Under the pieces are notes generated by a model that was not told the DNA's origin, did not search any database, and worked only from the letters and a program-made list of their open reading frames with translations. Shown here piece after piece: positions 35,942 through 43,302 of a DNA stretch of 64,000 nt. Position 1 is the first letter of the stretch, and every line of letters starts with the position of its first letter. Source of the DNA: a virus; the IMG/VR virus record IMGVR_UViG_3300027741_000022, positions 1 through 64,000 of that record; one strand, written 5' to 3'. The position numbers and the translations under genes were made by a program.

Positions 35942-36142
35942 TCATTTTTTAATTGATACTACTTTGACATTATCGTCTCCTATTGATAATATCTTGTATT
36001 TTTTCATTACATTACCCTTCATGACGAAAGCAGCAATATTTCCATTTGCTGGCCAAGGTAATTTTTCATTTATTCTTGATATGTAATACACTTCATTTTC
36101 ATCGTCTTCGCTAAAATCAATAATTTCTAAATTTTTGTTCAT
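35942..36142 (-). CDS. Small hypothetical protein
   Basis: A 66-residue acidic protein from MNKNLEIIDFSEDDE, with AAGGAGG seven bases before the ATG; an in-frame Met ten codons upstream is less likely. The second half (AAFVMKGNVMKKYKILSIGDDNVKVVS) looks like a small beta-barrel. Family unknown. Confidence 0.55.
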   Translation of the reverse strand: MNKNLEIIDFSEDDENEVYYISRINEKLPWPANGNIAAFVMKGNVMKKYKILSIGDDNVKVVSIKK

Positions 36143-36273
36143 AGTTCTTCCTCCTTGAAAGTTTGAACACAAATATATTTATTATTCTCGCTAACATATT
36201 TAAAAAATAATAAAAACAATTATGTATTTTGAAATTTTTGTGGTATATATTATTGTCAAATTTGGAGTTAAAA

Positions 36274-36618
36274 ATGAAAAAAAATAAAGATATTTTGAAA
36301 CTAAGTGGCGTTACCGAAAAAGAAACTCTTAAGAGTTTTGCCAATAAAAGAAAATCTTCTGCCATGGCGATTGTTATGGCAGCAAAAGAAAAGGGAGGCA
36401 TAGCTGTATTAACCCAAAAGCATTTTGAGGTTAAATTGCCGATATACGACAAAGCTTTTAAGTCTTTTGATAAAGAAGAAGTCAAAAAACAATATAAAGC
36501 CTTGGTAGAAGAATTGAGCTCCAAAGATGTAGAAAATATGAAGCAAATTGATTTTCAAATGCTTGTTGGCAAAATAGAAGTTACTGGGGAGCTTTTAATT
36601 AAAAGCGAAGACGAGTAA
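36274..36618 (+). CDS. Hypothetical protein
   Basis: A 114-residue basic, helical protein from MKKNKDILKLSG with GGAG seven bases upstream. Contains TEKETLKSFANKRKSSAMAIVMAAKEKGG and a C-terminal GKIEVTGELLIKSEDE. It resembles no family I can name. It ends adjacent to, and convergent with, the ferritin-like gene. Likely an early or middle small gene at the left border of the plus-strand block. Confidence 0.5.
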   Translation: MKKNKDILKLSGVTEKETLKSFANKRKSSAMAIVMAAKEKGGIAVLTQKHFEVKLPIYDKAFKSFDKEEVKKQYKALVEELSSKDVENMKQIDFQMLVGKIEVTGELLIKSEDE

Positions 36619-37011
36619 TCACTTTAAGTTTTTTAGTTTGTATAAAGTTCTATAAGTTAAAGCCACTACTTCATCTAATATATTTTTAAGATGACTGTCT
36701 GATTCTTTTAAAGAATCTCTTCCTGTTATAAATATTTTTGCTGCATCTTCAAGATATTCTACTATATCTTCGATTGGTGAAACTTGAATACCTTCATATC
36801 CAGTGAGTATTCCATATTCACCTTGCCATGTTTCTACAAAAGTGTCAATAAATTCAAGCAAATCATCATAATAAGAGTTTAAAGCTTTATGAGCACTGTA
36901 GCTCTTTGTTTGTAGATGAAAATTATGGCTTGTTTGACGAACTTCAAACATTTTCTCTACAAGCTTTTTTACGCTTTTTGCATCTTTATAATCTTTTAAA
37001 CTCATTACCAT
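36619..37011 (-). CDS. Ferritin-like helical protein (DUF5856-like)
   Basis: A 130-residue helical protein. The segment SHNFHLQTKSYSAHKALNSYYDDLLEFIDTFVETWQGEYG recalls the DUF5856 family of phage proteins and the four-helix arrangement of Dps/ferritin-like proteins (His and Glu spaced on adjacent helices). Metal or DNA protection is conceivable but not shown. AAAGG lies six bases before ATG 37011. It is the last minus-strand gene before the long plus-strand block. Confidence 0.6.
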   Translation of the reverse strand: MVMSLKDYKDAKSVKKLVEKMFEVRQTSHNFHLQTKSYSAHKALNSYYDDLLEFIDTFVETWQGEYGILTGYEGIQVSPIEDIVEYLEDAAKIFITGRDSLKESDSHLKNILDEVVALTYRTLYKLKNLK

Positions 37012-37076
37012 AGTAGACCTTTCTTCAAAATATATAGATTAAAAGAGTTGATTTCGTTTAATTTTTGGATATAATT

Positions 37077-37427
37077 ATGTGCATGAAATGCCCTATATGT
37101 CATCAAAAATCCGATTTGTTTGTAACTTCTCATAAGAACAAGCCTTTTGTGGATAATAAACTTTATCCAAAAATATGCTTCACTTGTTTTTCTGCTCCAA
37201 AAACCACACTACAGAAATATAAAGAAGATGGATCTTTAAAAGAAGAAATAGAGTTAGAGTATTCTGTTGAGAACTTGCACTCTGCCAGAGAACTTTTTGA
37301 AGCTGGTTCTGCAGACAACCTAAATCAAGCTAAAAATTGCGTAAAAGCTATAAAAGAACTCCAGGTAGAATCAAATAAAAATATTTTAAAGAAAACTAAG
37401 CCTAAAATGGAATTATACTTGAATTGA
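37077..37427 (+). CDS. Zinc-ribbon protein
   Basis: A 116-residue protein from MCMKCPICHQKSD. CPIC (5-8) and a second CFTC pair form a probable zinc ribbon; the rest is charged and helical (SVENLHSARELFEAGSADN). GGATATAATT immediately precedes the ATG and no good Shine-Dalgarno is seen. Possibly DNA- or RNA-binding. A 213-base non-coding region follows. Confidence 0.55.
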   Translation: MCMKCPICHQKSDLFVTSHKNKPFVDNKLYPKICFTCFSAPKTTLQKYKEDGSLKEEIELEYSVENLHSARELFEAGSADNLNQAKNCVKAIKELQVESNKNILKKTKPKMELYLN

Positions 37428-37445
37428 AAGTTTCTCGGTTTGTTT

Positions 37446-37463
37446 GTTTCTTCCCGGTACGCT
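37446..37463 (+). promoter_or_regulatory. GGTACGCT element, copy 1
   Basis: GTTTCTTCCCGGTACGCT, first of nine copies in the window and the left one of two in the leader of the RuvB-like gene. TACGCT keeps the T1, A2 and T6 of a bacterial -10 box, but no -35 hexamer lies at the usual distance. A partial repeat (gtttctcggttt) sits directly before it. Confidence 0.7.
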
Positions 37464-37484
37464 ACTGTTCTGGCAAGCTGGGTA

Positions 37485-37513
37485 GTTGACAAGTCTGGTT
37501 TGCTATGCTACGA
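37485..37513 (+). promoter_or_regulatory. Sigma70-like promoter upstream of the RuvB-like gene
   Basis: TTGACA, a 17-base spacer and TACGAT, with TGC before the -10 box. It lies between the two GGTACGCT elements in the 213-base gap (37428-37640), which otherwise holds no convincing gene. Confidence 0.6.
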
Positions 37514-37578
37514 TTGGTGGATTGGTCGGATATTCTAAATATTATAATCGGATTTTACAGAAAAAGTTAACCCGAGAA

Positions 37579-37596
37579 GTTTCTTCTCGGTACGAT
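37579..37596 (+). promoter_or_regulatory. GGTACGCT element, copy 2
   Basis: GTTTCTTCTCGGTACGAT, 45 bases before the TTG start of the RuvB-like gene. Here the left half is part of a perfect hairpin, CCGAGAAG-TTT-CTTCTCGG. It is the only copy with GAT in place of GCT. Confidence 0.65.
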
Positions 37597-37640
37597 GTGC
37601 TTCTGCGACAGCCCATAGACTGCTATAGAAGGAGAGATTC

Positions 37641-38735
37641 TTGATACCCCAGCAAGAGAGTATTTTTTTCCAAAAAGGAACAACACCAGACTCAGACAAG
37701 CTTAAAAAGTTCAAAAGACTTGTAGATCCTGAGTGCGAAGAGTCTCCATTTAATAAATTTGTAGGAAACAGAAAAGCTATCTCTAAACTTTCTGTAGTGG
37801 CTTTTAATGCCCTTCAAAGATACAACCATGTGTGCAGTGACATTTCTTTTGCTTTAACTGGACCTGCAAGTAGTGGAAAAACAACTCTTGTTAGACTGTT
37901 TGCCGAAATTTTAAAGCTACCACTTGCTGAGATTAGTCCGAAAAGCTTGGGTTCTCTTGATGATCTAATGCAACAGATTGCTGACGCGGCAGAAGAAAAG
38001 AATGTTCCTCTTGTTGAGTGTGGTGACGAGTTTTACGTTCTACCTCCATGTATCATTTTCATAGATGAGGTTCATGCTCTTAAAAACAGCATCGTTCAAG
38101 GACTGTTGAAAGCCACAGAGCCTAAAGATGCACAGCTTGTAACTGAATCTGGTTTGAAAGTAAATTGTTTTAATGCTTGTTGGATTATTGCCACAACAGA
38201 TATTGGCAAGGTCTTCGACGCATTCAGATCAAGATTCAGCACTATTGAATTAAAGTATTTGAGCAAAAAAGATATCTCCAAGATTGTTAAGAGTAACTTC
38301 CCTCAATTAGATGAGGAAGCCTGTGATTTAATTGCTCACTACAACCCTCAGATTCCGAGAAAAGCACTAGAGTTTGCAAGGTATGTTATTCTTTATGGAA
38401 ACATGGAGAAAGAAGGATCGTGGGAAGAAATTTGCGAAAAGGTTGCGGAAAACGAAGGAATTGACAAATATGGAATGCATGAGTCAAGTCTCGCTCTATT
38501 GAAGGTTTTGTCTAAACACAAAACTGTTCCGATGAAGAGAATTCCTTATTTTTTGAATAAAAAGATTGAAGAGATTGAAAATTATATCCTGCCGTGCCTG
38601 GTGAGCGATACTGATGAACAACCTTCTTTGGTTTCCGTAACACCAAGAGGTCTTTGTTTAACCGAAGCTGGTATGCAAGAATTAATTAAGAGAGATTTGA
38701 TTGAAGAGTCCGACATCATGGAGGAAATAGCTTGA
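37641..38735 (+). CDS. RuvB-like AAA+ Holliday junction branch-migration ATPase
   Basis: A 364-residue AAA+ protein starting at TTG 37641 behind AAGGAG. Walker A is GPASSGKTT with Lys80, Walker B IIFIDEVHAL (138-147), sensor 1 CWIIATTD and an Arg-finger region AFRSRFSTIEL. A RuvB-type winged helix follows (MKRIPYFLNKKIEEIENYILPCLV and SVTPRGLCLTEAG). It would drive branch migration or remodel recombination intermediates. No RuvA is seen in the window. A 54-residue gene starts within its stop. Confidence 0.8.
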   Translation: MIPQQESIFFQKGTTPDSDKLKKFKRLVDPECEESPFNKFVGNRKAISKLSVVAFNALQRYNHVCSDISFALTGPASSGKTTLVRLFAEILKLPLAEISPKSLGSLDDLMQQIADAAEEKNVPLVECGDEFYVLPPCIIFIDEVHALKNSIVQGLLKATEPKDAQLVTESGLKVNCFNACWIIATTDIGKVFDAFRSRFSTIELKYLSKKDISKIVKSNFPQLDEEACDLIAHYNPQIPRKALEFARYVILYGNMEKEGSWEEICEKVAENEGIDKYGMHESSLALLKVLSKHKTVPMKRIPYFLNKKIEEIENYILPCLVSDTDEQPSLVSVTPRGLCLTEAGMQELIKRDLIEESDIMEEIA

Positions 38736-38896
38736 AAAAATTCGACATTGGAGAAGTTGTGGTAGATTTAAAAACCGGTGAGATGGGCATCGTGTTTGAT
38801 TCAGAAATTGGATGCAATGCAGTTTTGGTAAATGTTGACGGTGAATTACAGGTATGGTTGCATAAAAACATTGACAAATATATTATTAATGCATAA
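38732..38896 (+). CDS. Small SH3-like hypothetical protein
   Basis: A 54-residue gene starting at TTG 38732, which overlaps the preceding TGA (TTGA), with GGAGG seven bases upstream. The sequence (FDIGEVVVDLKTGEMGIV...VLVNVDGELQVWLHKN) alternates like a small beta-barrel. Tight coupling to the RuvB-like gene suggests an accessory role. No family recognised. Confidence 0.6.
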   Translation: MKKFDIGEVVVDLKTGEMGIVFDSEIGCNAVLVNVDGELQVWLHKNIDKYIINA

Positions 38897-38903
38897 ATAA
38901 TGT
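38892..38903 (+). promoter_or_regulatory. CATAAATA late-promoter-like box
   Basis: CATAAATA (one mismatch to the T4 late octamer) ends four bases before ATG 38904. It overlaps the end of the preceding small gene. Confidence 0.4.
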
Positions 38904-39080
38904 ATGCAGAACATTAGTTTTAAAAAATGGCTTGAAACAGCCGGTTCATTTGGAATTGTTTCTTGCAAAGATTTAAATAATCCAAATTTTCAAATTTGGG
39001 GCGCATTATCTGACCTTAATTGTAAAAGATCAAATAAAAAGCACAAACAACAAAGACGGTTGACTAGAAGTAAAAAATGA
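38904..39080 (+). CDS. Small basic protein with capsid-targeting-like N-terminus
   Basis: A 58-residue protein starting MQNISFKKWLETAGSFG. After the amphipathic start it has a middle NPNFQIWGALSDLNC and a strongly basic tail (KRSNKKHKQQRRLTRSKK). A short targeting-like peptide plus a basic tail would suit a DNA-associated internal head protein, which is inference. No Shine-Dalgarno; a late-promoter-like box lies before the start. Confidence 0.5.
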   Translation: MQNISFKKWLETAGSFGIVSCKDLNNPNFQIWGALSDLNCKRSNKKHKQQRRLTRSKK

Positions 39081-39085
39081 TTATA

Positions 39086-39112
39086 TTTCTCCTGTTAATT
39101 CCACAGGAGAAA
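39086..39112 (+). promoter_or_regulatory. Hairpin sequestering the ribosome site of the 39118 gene
   Basis: TTTCTCCTGT pairs perfectly with ACAGGAGAAA over a seven-base loop. AGGAG (39105-39109) of the next gene lies inside the right arm, so translation should be low unless the transcript starts within the hairpin or the hairpin is opened. There is no following T-run, so it is not a typical terminator. Confidence 0.7.
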
Positions 39113-39117
39113 TTTCT

Positions 39118-39402
39118 ATGTCTTCCCCGATGATTGAAGGTGTCCTTCTTTGTAAAAAGAAAAAGTATAGACCAAACACAGCGCTTGCTGTTGTTGCTGT
39201 TATGATGTGTGGAAGAGATTTGTCCACAAACGAAGAGCTTTTGAGTTATTGTGATGGTTGGATTGAAGAATTTGGTGCTCCGACATATAAAAAGATTTTG
39301 ACTTTTGCGAAAAATCTAGGTTACATTAGAGAAATATCCGAGATATCTTTAAACTTAAATTGGAAAGAAAGACCCGATGGAATGCCAGACGGATTTGTCT
39401 GA
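39118..39402 (+). CDS. Hypothetical protein
   Basis: A 94-residue protein (MSSPMIEGVLLCKKKKYRPNTALAVVAVMMCGRDLSTN...). The central stretch is hydrophobic and helical; the C-terminal part has WKERPDGMPDG. No family recognised. Its ribosome site is buried in a hairpin, and its end overlaps the AAA+ gene by 26 bases, so the two are probably coupled. Confidence 0.5.
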   Translation: MSSPMIEGVLLCKKKKYRPNTALAVVAVMMCGRDLSTNEELLSYCDGWIEEFGAPTYKKILTFAKNLGYIREISEISLNLNWKERPDGMPDGFV

Positions 39403-40621
39403 TAAGAATATTCACGTTTTTTATATTCAAAGATTGAATGGAAAAAACACAAATATATCTAAGATTGAAGAACAGGTAGACTTTATTGTAGAAAAATCTG
39501 TAAAGTCTTCTTCTGGTTTTTCCTTCTTGGAAAAAGTAAAAATACTTGATGGTAAAAAAACAAAAGAAGGGCTTTGGCTGTATAAGTATGAGATTTCTTT
39601 CAAATACAATAGAAAGCAATCAAGCCTTGAAGAGTTAAAGGCAGCCTTGTCTGAGAAAATTTCTTTTTATTGCAATTATTCTTCTTTTGGAAAGTTTCCT
39701 TGGTCAATCACAACTAAGGATAATAAAATTGAGTTTTCTGAAGAACCTGAAAAAGAAGAAGAATCATCCCATCATTTAAATATCGAAGATATCAAACACA
39801 TAGCTCCAGGCGAAGCTGATGTGCCTGATTGGGAAGATTTAAGTTTTCCAGAACAGTTATTGTATGATGATCGTCTTTTATCTAATCACGAATCCTTTAA
39901 AAACATTTATGGTTTAAACGCTCAAATAAGAACAATATTATCTAGTGTTAAATCTGCCATAGATACAAAAGGACACAGAAGAAATCACACTGTTTTATGG
40001 GGAAAGCCCGCTTGTGGCAAAACACAGGTTATGCTTGCTCTTGAGAACCTTTTGGGTCCGAATTCCGTACTGAGATTGGACGCTACCAGCACCACAAGAG
40101 CTGGGCTTGAAAAGCTTTTCTTTAAAGATCTTGTGAAGATACCACCAATTGTTGTTTGTGAAGAAATGGAAAAAGCCAAAGAAGAATGGCTTCAAATCTG
40201 GCTCGGAGCCTTGGACGATCGCGGCGAGATAAGAAAAATCAACTTCCGCACTTGCCTCGTTCGTGAAGTTCGTATATTATTCATTTGTACGGTTAACGAT
40301 AAGAATCTTTTCGACAAAATGATGGGTGGTGACGGTTCAAGTAAACCTGGAGCCCTAAGTTCCAGATGTGTTAATGATGTTTACTTTCCCAGACCAGATA
40401 TAAATATTTTGAAATCTATTTTGAAGAAAGATATTCTTTCAAAAGGCGGCAGATTAGAATACATCGAGCCTTGTATACAATTGTCTGAAAAACTCAATAT
40501 TAATGATCCAAGAAAGGTTTTAAGCTTTCTTTCTGGTGGTGAAAGACTTTTGACTGGTGAGTATCAAAAAGATTTGCTTGATATATTTGAATCTCAATCT
40601 ATAGGAGGAGACGAAGATTAA
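39377..40621 (+). CDS. AAA+ ATPase
   Basis: A 414-residue protein. The N-terminal ~150 residues are unassigned, ending in an acidic EEPEKEEES linker. The AAA+ module has Walker A WGKPACGKTQ (about 208-217), Walker B IPPIVVCEEMEK, sensor 1 ILFICTVND and an Arg-finger region GALSSRCVNDVYFPRP. The EE pair replaces the usual DE of Walker B. It may be a clamp-loader-like or MoxR/RuvB-related remodeller; I cannot narrow it. It follows the RuvB-like gene after three small genes. Confidence 0.75.
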   Translation: MECQTDLSDKNIHVFYIQRLNGKNTNISKIEEQVDFIVEKSVKSSSGFSFLEKVKILDGKKTKEGLWLYKYEISFKYNRKQSSLEELKAALSEKISFYCNYSSFGKFPWSITTKDNKIEFSEEPEKEEESSHHLNIEDIKHIAPGEADVPDWEDLSFPEQLLYDDRLLSNHESFKNIYGLNAQIRTILSSVKSAIDTKGHRRNHTVLWGKPACGKTQVMLALENLLGPNSVLRLDATSTTRAGLEKLFFKDLVKIPPIVVCEEMEKAKEEWLQIWLGALDDRGEIRKINFRTCLVREVRILFICTVNDKNLFDKMMGGDGSSKPGALSSRCVNDVYFPRPDINILKSILKKDILSKGGRLEYIEPCIQLSEKLNINDPRKVLSFLSGGERLLTGEYQKDLLDIFESQSIGGDED

Positions 40622-40658
40622 AACGTAAAAATTAAGGGTTCTTTTTCTCAACTTGTTT

Positions 40659-40680
40659 AACTAAAACGGAACTTTTAGTT
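40659..40680 (+). terminator. Weak terminator-like hairpin
   Basis: AACTAAAA pairs with TTTTAGTT over a six-base loop, followed by ATTTTAATTT. The stem is AT-rich, so termination would be partial at best. Confidence 0.4.
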
Positions 40681-40717
40681 ATTTTAATTTAATGGATTCT
40701 TTGGAAAGGTTTGAAAT

Positions 40718-41056
40718 ATGATTAACAGAAATTACAAGGCTAAGGACGATTACAAGAGTCGGGATGATTACAAGAGTCGTGATGATTTTTATACTCGTGA
40801 AAAGATGCCAGCTTTTCAGCTTCATAAATTTCAGAGTGAATTTAATTTGAGTATGAATAAGGAAATGGCAAAAGTTCTTTCTTATGCTTTACAAAAGCAT
40901 GAGCAAATTACACAAGATCATGGAAAGAGTGTTCCTACTTGCTTATATGCTCTTTTAAGCAAACTTGAGGATGTTCAAAAGCCTCGAAATTATGATGAAT
41001 ATGATAATAAAGAGTCGCAAGATGATTATGAAGATTCTTGCGAATATAGAAGCTAA
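40718..41056 (+). CDS. Hypothetical protein with N-terminal short repeats
   Basis: A 112-residue protein. The N-terminus has three near-repeats (KDDYKSRDDYKSRDDFYT), the middle is helical (FQSEFNLSMNKEMAKVLSYALQKHEQI) and the tail is acidic. GGAAAGG lies ten bases before the ATG. A 15-bp stem follows its stop closely. Family unknown. Confidence 0.5.
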   Translation: MINRNYKAKDDYKSRDDYKSRDDFYTREKMPAFQLHKFQSEFNLSMNKEMAKVLSYALQKHEQITQDHGKSVPTCLYALLSKLEDVQKPRNYDEYDNKESQDDYEDSCEYRS

Positions 41057-41067
41057 TTCTAGCCGTC

Positions 41068-41107
41068 CCAGTCTCCGTCAAGCACTAAAAATCTTGACGG
41101 AGACTGG
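41068..41107 (+). other. 15-bp perfect inverted repeat without T-run
   Basis: CCAGTCTCCGTCAAG pairs with CTTGACGGAGACTGG over a ten-base loop. No T stretch follows, so it is not a classical intrinsic terminator; it may protect the 3' end, be an RNase III site, or belong to a small RNA. Confidence 0.75.
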
Positions 41108-41186
41108 AAAGCTGGATAACTTATGATGATTGGATAATCGTATTATTTATAGAAAAATTTATCCAAAAATTTTTTGAATTTTTTAG

Positions 41187-41214
41187 TTGACTTTTTCTTT
41201 GCGGCGGATATGAT
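41187..41214 (+). promoter_or_regulatory. Sigma70-like promoter upstream of the acidic-tail gene
   Basis: TTGACT, 16-base spacer, TATGAT. It lies 30 bases before GGTACGCT copy 3, so that copy would sit within the transcribed leader of this promoter. Confidence 0.5.
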
Positions 41215-41243
41215 CGCCCATCGCACGGGGGAATAAGCCCCTT

Positions 41244-41261
41244 GTTTCTTCGTGGTACGCT
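41244..41261 (+). promoter_or_regulatory. GGTACGCT element, copy 3
   Basis: GTTTCTTCGTGGTACGCT, 48 bases before ATG 41309. It follows a sigma70-like promoter and precedes a good ribosome site (AGGAG). Confidence 0.7.
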
Positions 41262-41308
41262 CATAAGGCGTAGTCATTTTCGTAGTCCAATAACAATAGG
41301 AGATTCTT

Positions 41309-42166
41309 ATGTCAAAGGACGGCAAGGACGGCAGAGGTAGAAAAGAACATCAGTTAAAAACTCTCCTCAGAGAAAACGCAGAAGCAAGAAAAGCTTTTGC
41401 CAGTCTAGTTGATAGTTTGGGGAAGATGCAGACGATAGCATCTCATTTAGTCAATGAAGGTTTGAAGTTTGGGAAAAATTCTGTTGCTATAGATAGCATC
41501 AGTGTGCCAACCCTGGCTTTGATTATCAAGGAGAATGGTCATTCTTTGAGAAAGGGCAGACCGACTGCAAGCGGCAGCACTGTTTGGAAAAATAAACCCC
41601 AAGCAATTCAAGCTGTTTGTGATGTTTTAAGAGATCATGGTCTTCACAAGGGAAGAGATTATCTTTTAAATAATGGTGTAACCTACACCAATGAAAATGG
41701 TGAAAAAGAGCATTTCACTTTTTCGGCAAATGGAAAGAAGTTGTTGTCAATCACAACTCTTTCAAAGGTAGCAAGAGAAAATGAAATCAAATTCATGGTT
41801 GGACCAAGAAAGGTTCGAACCAAGTCACTTATTACTTCTGACGAACAAAAAGAGATCAACAAAGCTTCAAAAGAAGATGAAGTTGTTGATGAGTCTGTAG
41901 ATGAAGTCGAAGAAGTTATTGAAGATGAAGATGAAGTTGTTGATCAAATAGTCGATGAGGATGAGGATGAGGATGAGGATGAGGATGAGGATGAGGATGA
42001 GGATGAGGATGAGGATGAGGATGAGGATGAGGATGAGGATGAGGATGAGGATGAGGATGAGGATGAGGATGAAGAAATAGAGGACGATGAAGATGAGGAT
42101 GAGGATGAAGATGAAGATTTTGATGACGAAATAGAAGACCTTGAGGAAGAGGATGACGAAGACTAA
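41309..42166 (+). CDS. Protein with long Asp/Glu tail
   Basis: A 285-residue protein. Residues 1-170 are basic and mixed helical/beta (GRGRKEHQLKTLLRENAEARKA, SVPTLALIIKENGHSLRKGRP), compatible with nucleic-acid binding. From about residue 190 it becomes purely acidic, with an almost perfect (Asp-Glu)n run from 216 and only D/E/I/L/F to the end. Such tails act as DNA mimics, autoinhibitory arms (as in phage ssDNA-binding proteins) or interaction hubs. AGGAG lies eight bases before the ATG. The family is not recognised. Confidence 0.6.
   Translation: MSKDGKDGRGRKEHQLKTLLRENAEARKAFASLVDSLGKMQTIASHLVNEGLKFGKNSVAIDSISVPTLALIIKENGHSLRKGRPTASGSTVWKNKPQAIQAVCDVLRDHGLHKGRDYLLNNGVTYTNENGEKEHFTFSANGKKLLSITTLSKVARENEIKFMVGPRKVRTKSLITSDEQKEINKASKEDEVVDESVDEVEEVIEDEDEVVDQIVDEDEDEDEDEDEDEDEDEDEDEDEDEDEDEDEDEDEDEDEEIEDDEDEDEDEDEDFDDEIEDLEEEDDED
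41954..42070 (+). repeat. GATGAG hexanucleotide microsatellite
   Basis: About 19.5 uninterrupted units of GATGAG encode alternating Asp-Glu. Length is likely to vary by replication slippage in steps of two residues without breaking the frame. Confidence 0.95.
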
Positions 42167-42185
42167 ATCCTGCCCGTGCCGCCAT

Positions 42186-42203
42186 CTTTCTTTGTGGTAC
42201 GCT
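42186..42203 (+). promoter_or_regulatory. GGTACGCT element, copy 4
   Basis: CTTTCTTTGTGGTACGCT; the first base differs from the other copies. It is followed after four bases by a strong terminator, unlike the other copies, so a transcript beginning here would be only about 35 bases long unless read through. Confidence 0.65.
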
Positions 42204-42207
42204 CACA

Positions 42208-42241
42208 CTCCAGAGGCGGGAGAACCGCCTCTGGAGTTTTT
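42208..42241 (+). terminator. Rho-independent terminator
   Basis: CTCCAGAGGCGG pairs with CCGCCTCTGGAG over a five-base loop, followed by five T. It ends the transcript of the acidic-tail gene, or attenuates one from the element at 42186. Confidence 0.92.
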
Positions 42242-42258
42242 ATTCCTAGGAACAAAAG

Positions 42259-42630
42259 ATGAAAAAAGTTTTGGTCATCAAAGATTATGATAAGTTTGTT
42301 AAAAAAATGAAAGAAAACACGGTAAACTTGTTGGAAAATTTCTCCGACAGTTTGAGCAACGATTTGTCAGGTTTGTTCTTAAGAGAGCTCAAGATTAGTT
42401 TGTCAAATCAAGATTTCTCCAAGATGATTTCAGACTCTGAGGTAAAGTCTATTATTTCTGGTTATACAAAAGAAATTGATGGCAACCTTGTAATCAGACA
42501 CAAAGATCTGGAGAAATGCAATGATTCTTTGAGAGAACGGTTTGCAAGCAATCTTGTTTCTTTTCTGGTAAAGAATAACTATGTAGAACAAGGGTACGAC
42601 GAAGAGCAAAACAATTTTTGCTTTTTCTGA
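42259..42630 (+). CDS. Hypothetical protein
   Basis: A 123-residue helical protein (MKKVLVIKDYDKFVKKMKENTVN...) with AGGAA eight bases before the ATG, just beyond a terminator. It begins a run of four overlapping genes (to about 43778), so it likely heads a small operon. No motif recognised. Confidence 0.5.
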   Translation: MKKVLVIKDYDKFVKKMKENTVNLLENFSDSLSNDLSGLFLRELKISLSNQDFSKMISDSEVKSIISGYTKEIDGNLVIRHKDLEKCNDSLRERFASNLVSFLVKNNYVEQGYDEEQNNFCFF

Positions 42631-42632
42631 TA

Positions 42633-43043
42633 ATGCAAATATCTCTTTTACTGAAAACAGATGGTCTTACTCCAATTGATGATTCTTTAATTTTTAAAAT
42701 TAAGAAGCCTCATAAATATTGGCAATTGGAAGATCCTGTTTCTGTAATGGCGAGCTACAAAGATGTCTCTGATCCAACTTTTATCAAAGAAATTTTGAAA
42801 TTAGACTTCATAGAAAAAGAGATTGGTTTTCTTTCTGTTTGTAATAATTTTGAATACAGATCAAAAGTTTTAAAAGAATCTGGGGCATTTTCTCTTTATT
42901 CTTTTTGGGCTAGATCTTTGCATTATTGGAAATTGTACAAAACATATTCTTTTGATTCTGAGGATGATTGTTTTGACCAAATGTTGGCAGACTATAATTT
43001 CTTAGAAAAAAGAAGCCTTCTGGATGCATTTAAGAATGATTGA
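42633..43043 (+). CDS. Hypothetical protein
   Basis: About 136 residues from MQISLLLKTDGL; an in-frame ATG at 42618 would overlap the upstream gene. Aromatic-rich and acidic (KKPHKYWQLEDPVSVMASYKD), with SFWARSLHYWKLYKTYSFDSEDD near the end. No family recognised. Its end overlaps the next gene by eight bases. Confidence 0.45.
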   Translation: MQISLLLKTDGLTPIDDSLIFKIKKPHKYWQLEDPVSVMASYKDVSDPTFIKEILKLDFIEKEIGFLSVCNNFEYRSKVLKESGAFSLYSFWARSLHYWKLYKTYSFDSEDDCFDQMLADYNFLEKRSLLDAFKND

Positions 43044-43302
43044 AAAATTTGAATCTGAGGCTAATAAGTTTTTTATAGAACAGACTTTAGGAGATTGTTT
43101 CTTAATGTCTGACGAAGAAACTATAAATTTTATTGAAGCTTGTGAGTTCAATATAAATAAATTAAGAAATGTCTGCGATAATAAAGAAGATGCCAAGGTT
43201 ATTTATTGCGTTGAGGTTTTCATCAGGTCTATGTGTTGCCGTCTTTTGAATGTAAATAGAGCCGGCAGGTTAATGCAAGGCAAGTTATGCGATCAGTCCT
43301 AA
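43036..43302 (+). CDS. Hypothetical protein
   Basis: An 88-residue acidic helical protein from MIEKFESEANKFF, overlapping the preceding stop. Contains FLMSDEETINFIEACEFNINKL and several Cys (CDNKEDAKVIYCVEVFIRSMCC). No zinc pattern is convincing. The end overlaps the exported-protein gene by 16 bases. Confidence 0.45.
   Translation: MIEKFESEANKFFIEQTLGDCFLMSDEETINFIEACEFNINKLRNVCDNKEDAKVIYCVEVFIRSMCCRLLNVNRAGRLMQGKLCDQS

Noticed and set aside
37428-37640. tRNA or riboswitch in the 213-base gap, and a 21-codon frame starting ATG near 37502
   Set aside because: No cloverleaf or T-loop pattern is visible; the short frame has no ribosome site. The gap is explained by two GGTACGCT elements and a sigma70-like promoter.
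41916-42206. Minus-strand HPHPHP frame
   Set aside because: Antisense of the GATGAG microsatellite; no ribosome site or conserved ends.
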